DNA from: Tepidiphilus margaritifer DSM 15129
GTDB lineage: Bacteria; Pseudomonadota; Gammaproteobacteria; Burkholderiales; Rhodocyclaceae
Length of the DNA: 64,000 nt
Direction: 5' to 3'
NCBI RefSeq assembly: GCF_000425565.1
Contig: NZ_KE384397.1
Span: forward strand, 217,746 to 281,745
The notes under the pieces were generated by a model, which searched no databases, was not told the origin of the DNA, and was given only the letters and a program-made list of their open reading frames with translations. Positions 58,917-64,000 of this stretch are shown piece after piece. The number at the start of each line of letters is the position of its first letter. Within the stretch, counting starts at the first letter, position 1. The translations under genes were made by a program, and so were the position numbers.

Positions 58917-60217
58917 GCCGCTTCTCCTTCCGCGCCGAAACGCGCGACGAGTTCTTCGATTTCGATGGCGGCGGCGAGCAGGCCCAGGCGCGCCACCACG
59001 CCGTAGGCGTAGAAACGGTTGGGTTCGGCGTCGGGGGCGAGGCCCGAGTCGGGCAGCGAGCAGCTCGCGGCGAAGCGCAGCGGTTCGAAGTGCATGCCCG
59101 GTGCGTTGAGATTTTCATCGGGGCCGCGTTCGGTGTGCACACGGTAGAAACCGCCCACGACGTAGCGATCGATCATATAGACGACCGGCTCGCACACCGC
59201 GTCCCCGAGCCGCTCGAAAGTCGGCACGCCTTCCTGCACGATCACCTGATGCACTTCCAGCCCTTCTTTTACTTTGGCCATCTTGTTGCGCTGCCGCCGC
59301 GAGAGCTCGCGCAGTTCGGCCGGATCCTTGACCGTCATCACGCCCATGCCGTAGGTACCGGCGTCGGCCTTGACCACGAGGAAGGGCTGTTGGTCGATAC
59401 CGCGGGCGGCATAGGCGGCGCGGATCTCGGCGAAGAGCTCGGCGGCGGTGTCGGCGAGCCGGTCTTCACCTTCCTTGCTCTGAAAATCCAGGCCGGACAC
59501 GACCCGGTGCGCCGGGACGAGGTACCAGGGATCGAGGCCGATCGCTTCGGCGAAGTCGGTGGCGACGCGGGCGTAGATCTCGGCGTGGTGCGATTTGCGC
59601 CGGGTGTGCCAGCCGGCCACCAGGGGGGGAATCACGTTTTGTTCGCTGAGGTCGCGCAAAATCGGCGGTACGCCGCCCGAGAGGTCGTTGTTGAGCAGGA
59701 TGGCGCAGGGGTCGAAGTCGGCGAGCCCCAGTCGGTTGCCACGGCGCACCAGGGGTTCGACGAGCACGTGCTCGCCTTCGGCCGCCTCGAGCTCGGTCGG
59801 GGCGGTGATCTCGGGTAGCAGCGAGCCGATGCGTACTTCCAGGCCGGCCAGCCGCAGGATGCGTTGCAGGCGGGCGACGTTGAGCAGGTAGTAACGGTTG
59901 CGCGTGTGGTTCTCGGGAATGAGGAGCAGGCGCTTGGCTTCGGGACAGACACGCTCGATCGCCACTTGCGTCGCCTGTACCGCCAGGGGCAGGAAGTCGT
60001 CGGAGAGGTTGTTGAAGCCGCCGGGAAAGAGGTTGAGATCGACCGGCGCGAGTTTGAATCCGGCGTTGCGCAGGTCGGTGGAGGCATAGAAAGGAGGCGT
60101 ATGCTCGCAGAAACCGCCACGGAACCATTGTTCGATCGCCGGCAGCTCTTCGAGGAACTGGCGCTCGATGGCCAGCAGCGGCCCGGTGAGGGCGGTGGTG
60201 AGGTGAGGCACCATCAT
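58913..60217 (-). CDS. gshA: Glutamate-cysteine ligase (short proteobacterial type)
   Basis: The 434-residue protein catalyses the first step of glutathione synthesis. It matches the distinct class found next to gshB in betaproteobacteria: PVDLNLFPGGFNNLS, LLIPENHTRNRYYL, LLNNDLSGGVP, KADAGTYGMGVMTVKD. I chose the ATG at 60217 because AAGGA lies about 9 nt upstream; an ATG three codons earlier is within that site. gshA and gshB are translationally coupled (ATGA). Confidence 0.95.
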   Translation of the reverse strand: MMVPHLTTALTGPLLAIERQFLEELPAIEQWFRGGFCEHTPPFYASTDLRNAGFKLAPVDLNLFPGGFNNLSDDFLPLAVQATQVAIERVCPEAKRLLLIPENHTRNRYYLLNVARLQRILRLAGLEVRIGSLLPEITAPTELEAAEGEHVLVEPLVRRGNRLGLADFDPCAILLNNDLSGGVPPILRDLSEQNVIPPLVAGWHTRRKSHHAEIYARVATDFAEAIGLDPWYLVPAHRVVSGLDFQSKEGEDRLADTAAELFAEIRAAYAARGIDQQPFLVVKADAGTYGMGVMTVKDPAELRELSRRQRNKMAKVKEGLEVHQVIVQEGVPTFERLGDAVCEPVVYMIDRYVVGGFYRVHTERGPDENLNAPGMHFEPLRFAASCSLPDSGLAPDAEPNRFYAYGVVARLGLLAAAIEIEELVARFGAEGEAA

Positions 60218-60258
60218 GAGAGGCATCCTTGCGGGTGGTTCGTCCGCGATTGTACCGG

Positions 60259-61536
60259 TTACGCCGCCTCGTCACACTGCCCGGGCAGGAAGCGGGCGAA
60301 AGAAGCGGGCAGCGGCGCGCGCTCCAGGCTGCGCTGGGAGAAGAGAAAGCGCCCGTCGCACACGAAGCCGAGTTCGGCCCAGGGGACTTCGTCGTTGAGC
60401 GCCGCGGCGAGTGCATCGACGTCGAGCCGCGGATCGTGGGGAAAGATCGCCAGCACGCTGCCGTCCCAATCCCGGCAGGGGTGGACGAAGAATGGGCGCG
60501 GAGCGCGGGTGCGGCCGTTCACGTACACCCGGGGCGCGTCGCTTTCCCTATGATAGCGACCCCATTCCCACCAGTTGTTTTCGTCGAACGTGCGTACGCG
60601 CCGCGCGAGCAGCCGTTCGCGAAAGGGAATCAGCTCCGGAGGCAGGGGCTCGCCGGGACGCACGAAGCGCATGGATCGCGTGCGGCCATCGCGCACGGTG
60701 GAGGAACAGACGAATTCGCGGTTCGCCCAGCGGGGGTCGGCGTAGATCTCGTCCGCCCCGGAGACGGCACCGACGCACACTCGTGCGACCTGGGACAGAC
60801 GCAGGGGATACGTGTCGCGCACGAAAGCGAGGTGCCCGTCGTGTTCGAGCACGGTGCGCGCTTCCCACGGCGGCGGGATCTCGTCGTCAGGAGCAGGCAG
60901 AACGGAGGTGAGCACCGCGAGCCGTTCCTGCCAGCCGGCTTCCCGCCCCAGCTCGGCGTAGCGTAGCGTGCGTGCGCGCCGGCCGCGCTCGAAGCGCCAG
61001 ATGAGGCAGTTGGGCACGGCGCCGGCAAAGAGGCGCGCATCGCCCGTGTCGATCACTTCGGTGAAACTTCCTTCCGCGAGCAGCCAGCGGTTGAGCCAGC
61101 GGGCGGCGGTCGCCTTGAGAAAGTCGCGTGGGGTGATGAAGATGAGCTCGCTCCCGGGTTCAAGGTGGCGCACGGCCTTCTCGATGAAATGCAGGTAGAG
61201 ATTGGCGTGGCCGTCGAGCAGGCGGCTTTCGAGCCGCGCGGCGGTCTCGGGCAACACGTCGCGACGGCGCACGTAGGGCGGATTGCCGATGATCGTGGCG
61301 AACTTTTCGTGCTCGGGCAGGGCGAAGAAGTCGAGGCAGCGCGCCCGCGGCGGACAGACGCGGGGGTCGAGCTCGCAGGCGAGGGCATCGGCTTCGAGGT
61401 GGCGCAGGAAGGCCCCGTCACCACAGGCGGGCTCGAGGATGCGGCCGTAGCGGCGGCGCAGGCGCAGCATGGCGCGCACCACGGGCTCGGGCGTGAACAC
61501 CTGCCCCAGCGCGTCCGGTGGGATTTCTTCTATCAT
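60259..61536 (-). CDS. Orphan N6-adenine DNA methyltransferase (Eco57I/TaqI-like)
   Basis: The 425-residue protein has a SAM-binding motif EPACGDGAF (about 35-43), the catalytic NPPY (85-88) and motif region DARLFAGAVPNCLIW. A C-terminal half (about 200-425) may act as target-recognition domain. No nuclease gene or nuclease domain is beside it, so it may be a solitary regulator-type methylase or half of a lost system. It ends 42 bp before gshA on the same strand and diverges from the M48 peptidase gene. Confidence 0.85.
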   Translation of the reverse strand: MIEEIPPDALGQVFTPEPVVRAMLRLRRRYGRILEPACGDGAFLRHLEADALACELDPRVCPPRARCLDFFALPEHEKFATIIGNPPYVRRRDVLPETAARLESRLLDGHANLYLHFIEKAVRHLEPGSELIFITPRDFLKATAARWLNRWLLAEGSFTEVIDTGDARLFAGAVPNCLIWRFERGRRARTLRYAELGREAGWQERLAVLTSVLPAPDDEIPPPWEARTVLEHDGHLAFVRDTYPLRLSQVARVCVGAVSGADEIYADPRWANREFVCSSTVRDGRTRSMRFVRPGEPLPPELIPFRERLLARRVRTFDENNWWEWGRYHRESDAPRVYVNGRTRAPRPFFVHPCRDWDGSVLAIFPHDPRLDVDALAAALNDEVPWAELGFVCDGRFLFSQRSLERAPLPASFARFLPGQCDEAA

Positions 61537-61582
61537 GGAGCGGGATGATAGCCGATTCCACCGCCCTGCGTGGGAGGACGAA

Positions 61583-62929
61583 ATGCGCGAGACCGCCTGG
61601 ATGATGTCGAATTTTACCGGCCGTGAGCCAATGACGCGGCGCGAGGTGCTCAAGCTGCTGGGCGCGAGCCTGGCCGCACCACTCTTTTCCGGATGCGCCA
61701 CTTCGCCTGTCACGGGTGAGACCATCTTCGTCGGCATGAGCGAGGCGCAGGAGATCGCCCTCGATCGCCAGCTCGCCCCGCAGCAGTTCTCGCTCGACCT
61801 GGGACCGATCCAGCAGACTTCGGTCAATGCCTACGTGAGCGAGGTGGGGGCGCGGGTGCACGCGGTGAGCCACCGGCCGAACATGCCCTATTCCTACCGC
61901 GTGTTGAACGCCAATTACCTCAATGCTTATTCCTTTCCCGGCGGCTCGATCGGGACGATGCGCGCGCTCGTGGTCCGGCTCGACGACGAGGCGCAGCTCG
62001 CCGCCTTGCTCGGCCACGAGATCGGCCACGTCAATGCGCGTCATTCGGCGCAGCAGCAGGCCAAGTCCCTGGTGGCGCAGGTGGCGCTCACCGCGCTCGA
62101 TGCGGCCACGAGCAAGAATGACTGGGGACAATTCCTAGTGCAGGGCGGCTCGATCGGTGCGAGTGCACTTCTGGCCTCTTATTCGCGCGAACAGGAACGC
62201 GAGGCGGATTACCTCGGTCAGCGCTACATGGTGCTCGCCGGTTACCCCGCCAGTGGCATGGCGCGGCTGCACCAAGTCTTGCTCGAAGAAGAAAAATCTC
62301 AACCGGGCTTGCTCGAGACGATGTTCGCTTCGCACCCCATGGCGCAGGAACGCTACCAACGGGCGCAATGGTTGGCCGAGACCGAGTTTGCCGACAGCGA
62401 GCGTTTTCCCGTGCAGCGCGAGCGCTTCATGGACCGGACGGCGCCGCTGCGTGCCTTGCGTCCGACCATCGAGCGTTGCGGTCGCGGCGAAGAGGCGATG
62501 GGCGCGAAAAAACTGGCCGAGGCCGAGCAGCATTTTCGTGAGGCGGTCAAGCTCACGCCGGACGATTACGCCGCCAACGTGCGCTTGGCGCAGACCCTGC
62601 TCGCGCGTGGGCGGCTCGACGAGGCGCGCGCCTATGCCGAGCACGCCCGCGCCGTCTATCCCCAGGAGGCCCAGGCGCACAAGGTGTTGGCCGCGACGGC
62701 TTTGCAGCAGCGCCGCTTCGACGAGGCGCTGATCGCGCTGGAAACCTACGACCGACTGCTGCCCGGCGATACCGGCATCACCTTCCTGCGCGGCGTCTCG
62801 CTCGAGGGGCTGGGGCGGCGGCAGGAGGCGGCGCGCCTCTACGCCGACGTGCTGCAGCGCACCGGCGGGCGCGGCCAGGCGGCGGCTTATGCCCGGCAGC
62901 GTTTGGTGCAATGGGGCTATTTGAGGTGA
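61583..62929 (+). CDS. M48 metallopeptidase with TPR repeats, Tat-type lipoprotein
   Basis: The 448-residue protein has a twin-arginine-like lipoprotein signal (TRREVLKLLGASLAAPLFSGC, acyl Cys38), a zinc site H145-E-I-G-H149, and downstream EREADYLGQRY holding the third ligand. C-terminal TPR repeats (about 310-445, DYAANVRLAQTLLARGRLDEARAYA type) complete the BepA/LoiP-like plan. Such enzymes degrade or help fold outer-membrane proteins. GGGAGGA precedes the ATG at 61583. The gene is followed by the nitronate monooxygenase gene with its own promoter. Confidence 0.88.
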   Translation: MRETAWMMSNFTGREPMTRREVLKLLGASLAAPLFSGCATSPVTGETIFVGMSEAQEIALDRQLAPQQFSLDLGPIQQTSVNAYVSEVGARVHAVSHRPNMPYSYRVLNANYLNAYSFPGGSIGTMRALVVRLDDEAQLAALLGHEIGHVNARHSAQQQAKSLVAQVALTALDAATSKNDWGQFLVQGGSIGASALLASYSREQEREADYLGQRYMVLAGYPASGMARLHQVLLEEEKSQPGLLETMFASHPMAQERYQRAQWLAETEFADSERFPVQRERFMDRTAPLRALRPTIERCGRGEEAMGAKKLAEAEQHFREAVKLTPDDYAANVRLAQTLLARGRLDEARAYAEHARAVYPQEAQAHKVLAATALQQRRFDEALIALETYDRLLPGDTGITFLRGVSLEGLGRRQEAARLYADVLQRTGGRGQAAAYARQRLVQWGYLR

Positions 62930-62935
62930 ACGATT

Positions 62936-62967
62936 GTTTGAAACTTGTTTCGAACGAATGTTAGAAT
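62936..62967 (+). promoter_or_regulatory. Promoter with overlapping TetR-like operator
   Basis: TTGAAA (62938-62943), an 18-bp spacer and TAGAAT (62962-62967) form a sigma-70 promoter. GTTTGAAAC-TT-GTTTCGAAC (62936-62955) is a 9-bp inverted repeat with one mismatch lying over the -35 region. It resembles a TetR-family operator, so repression is likely; the repressor is not in the window. Confidence 0.6.
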
Positions 62968-63000
62968 CGAGCGACCCGCCTCATCCCTCAGGAGAAGACC

Positions 63001-63972
63001 ATGCCCGTTCCCGCCGCCTTCACAGGGCGCTTCCGTGTGCCGGTGATCGCCGCGCCCATGTTCCTCGTCTCCGGCCCCGAGCTGGTGATCGCCTGCTGCC
63101 AGGCCGGCGTGGCCGGTACTTTTCCTTCGCTCAACGCCCGACCGGCGAGCGAGCTCGAAGTCTGGCTTTCGCGCGTCGAGGAGGCGCTGGCGGCCTTTCG
63201 GCGCGAGCATCCCGAGCGGCCCTGTGCGCCCTATGGCGTCAATCTCATTGTGCACCACACCAATTCCCGTCTGCAGGAGGATCTGGCCTGTATCGTGGCC
63301 CATCGCGTGCCCTTCGTCATCACCAGCCTGGGCAATCCGCAGGCCATCGTAGAGGCGGTGCACGGTTACGGCGGGCTCGTCTTCCACGACGTGATCCGGG
63401 CGCGGCACGCGCGCAAGGCGATCGAGGCAGGGGTCGATGGCATCATCGCCGTGTGCGCCGGCGCAGGCGGGCATGCCGGCACACAGAGCCCTTTCAGCCT
63501 GGTGCGCGAGATTCGGGAGTTCTGGGAAGGGACCTTGATCCTGGCCGGGGCGATTTCCGACGGCTACGGTGTGCGCGCGGCCGAGGTGCTCGGGGCCGAT
63601 TTCGCCTATCTCGGCACGCGTTTCATCGCCACCGAGGAGTCAATGGCGCCACCGCGCTACAAGGAGATGCTGCTGCAGGCGCGTGCCGACGACGTGGTCT
63701 ATACCGACGCGATTTCGGGGGTCAATGCCAACTTCCTTTGGCCCAGCCTGGAAGCGGCCGGGCTCACGCCCGAGAAGCTGCAGCAACTATCGGGTAAGGG
63801 CAAACTGCACGATATCGGTTCGGAGGTGCGCGCCTGGCGCGACGTGTGGAGCGCGGGGCACGGCGTGTCGCTCATCCATGAGGTGGTGCCGACGGCGGCG
63901 CTCGTCGAACGGCTCGCGCGCGAATACGAAGCGGCCTGCGCCTTGCCGCGCAGCGCGGCACTCGCGCGCTGA
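63001..63972 (+). CDS. Nitronate monooxygenase-like flavoprotein (2-nitropropane dioxygenase family)
   Basis: The 323-residue TIM-barrel protein shows VIAAPMFLVSGPELVIACC, the loop AGAGGHAGTQSPFSLV with the His used in catalysis by family members, and the FMN-phosphate part LILAGAISDGYGVRAAEVLGADFAYLGTRF. Members oxidise nitronates or act as enoyl-type reductases or monooxygenases. The ATG at 63001 follows AGGAGAAG. Control by a TetR-like operator suggests induction by a small molecule, such as a fatty acid or nitro compound. Confidence 0.88.
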   Translation: MPVPAAFTGRFRVPVIAAPMFLVSGPELVIACCQAGVAGTFPSLNARPASELEVWLSRVEEALAAFRREHPERPCAPYGVNLIVHHTNSRLQEDLACIVAHRVPFVITSLGNPQAIVEAVHGYGGLVFHDVIRARHARKAIEAGVDGIIAVCAGAGGHAGTQSPFSLVREIREFWEGTLILAGAISDGYGVRAAEVLGADFAYLGTRFIATEESMAPPRYKEMLLQARADDVVYTDAISGVNANFLWPSLEAAGLTPEKLQQLSGKGKLHDIGSEVRAWRDVWSAGHGVSLIHEVVPTAALVERLAREYEAACALPRSAALAR

Positions 63973-64000
63973 CTCAGCGAGGGTGGTCGGAGGCTTTTCC

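Overview
The window is GC-rich chromosomal DNA, most likely from a betaproteobacterium; this is inferred from gene content and order. The signs are the LysM-protein/dprA/smg/topB block facing away from def/fmt, adjacent gshA (short proteobacterial type) and gshB, oxyR next to dps, and cytochrome bd genes in the order cydP-cydA-cydB-cydX-ybgE. Hydrogenophilaceae such as Tepidiphilus would fit, but I cannot prove a genus from sequence alone.

Layout. 0-8.3 kb: a 5'-truncated chemoreceptor with a CxxCH c-haem motif, an HtrA/Do periplasmic protease, oxyR and dps, a tRNA-Arg(CCG), an RCC1-repeat exported protein closely linked to the K+ transporter kup, and a Ser/Thr-rich secreted-type protein behind a probable sigma-54 promoter. 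8.4-14.3 kb: two cell-envelope proteins and a translationally coupled MacAB/NodT-like tripartite efflux operon, all on the minus strand. 14.4-17.9 kb: an FAH-family enzyme followed by a BtuFCD-like ABC importer. 17.9-28.5 kb: core housekeeping genes (htpX, fmt, def, LysM protein, dprA, smg, topB, bioB) and a membrane phospho-transferase of the LTA-synthase/sulfatase family.

28.7-38.0 kb is a defence island: a type I restriction-modification operon (hsdM, hsdS, hsdR) with a separate half-size S subunit in front, and RhuM-family, HAD-family and YgjP-type metallopeptidase genes built in. Most junctions are 4-bp overlaps. The hsdS and HAD genes are visibly AT-richer than the rest, which suggests module replacement.

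38.1-43.1 kb: a PAS/sigma-54 activator diverges from the cytochrome bd operon. The shared intergenic region has TGTCAAA/TTTGACA repeats about 100-140 bp upstream of a -24/-12-like element, the classic layout of an enhancer-dependent promoter, so the activator probably controls the oxidase. 43.1-49.9 kb is a mosaic of gdhA, an intact AbrB/PIN toxin-antitoxin pair and many broken accessory genes: an IS200/IS605 transposase tail, a frameshifted DUF4160 gene, a DUF2442-HTH gene with an amber stop, an orphan ribbon-helix-helix antitoxin with a beheaded RelE-like toxin, two unidentified remnants, and a nearly complete group II intron whose reverse transcriptase has an amber stop.

50.0-64.0 kb returns to core functions: metNIQ methionine import, nitrogen-controlled glnK-amtB with an NtrC-type palindrome and sigma-54 promoter, a conserved protein of unknown function, a PacL-like P-type ATPase, gshA-gshB for glutathione, an orphan N6-adenine methyltransferase, a Tat-type M48 peptidase/TPR lipoprotein, and a nitronate monooxygenase-like flavoenzyme whose promoter is overlapped by a palindromic operator.
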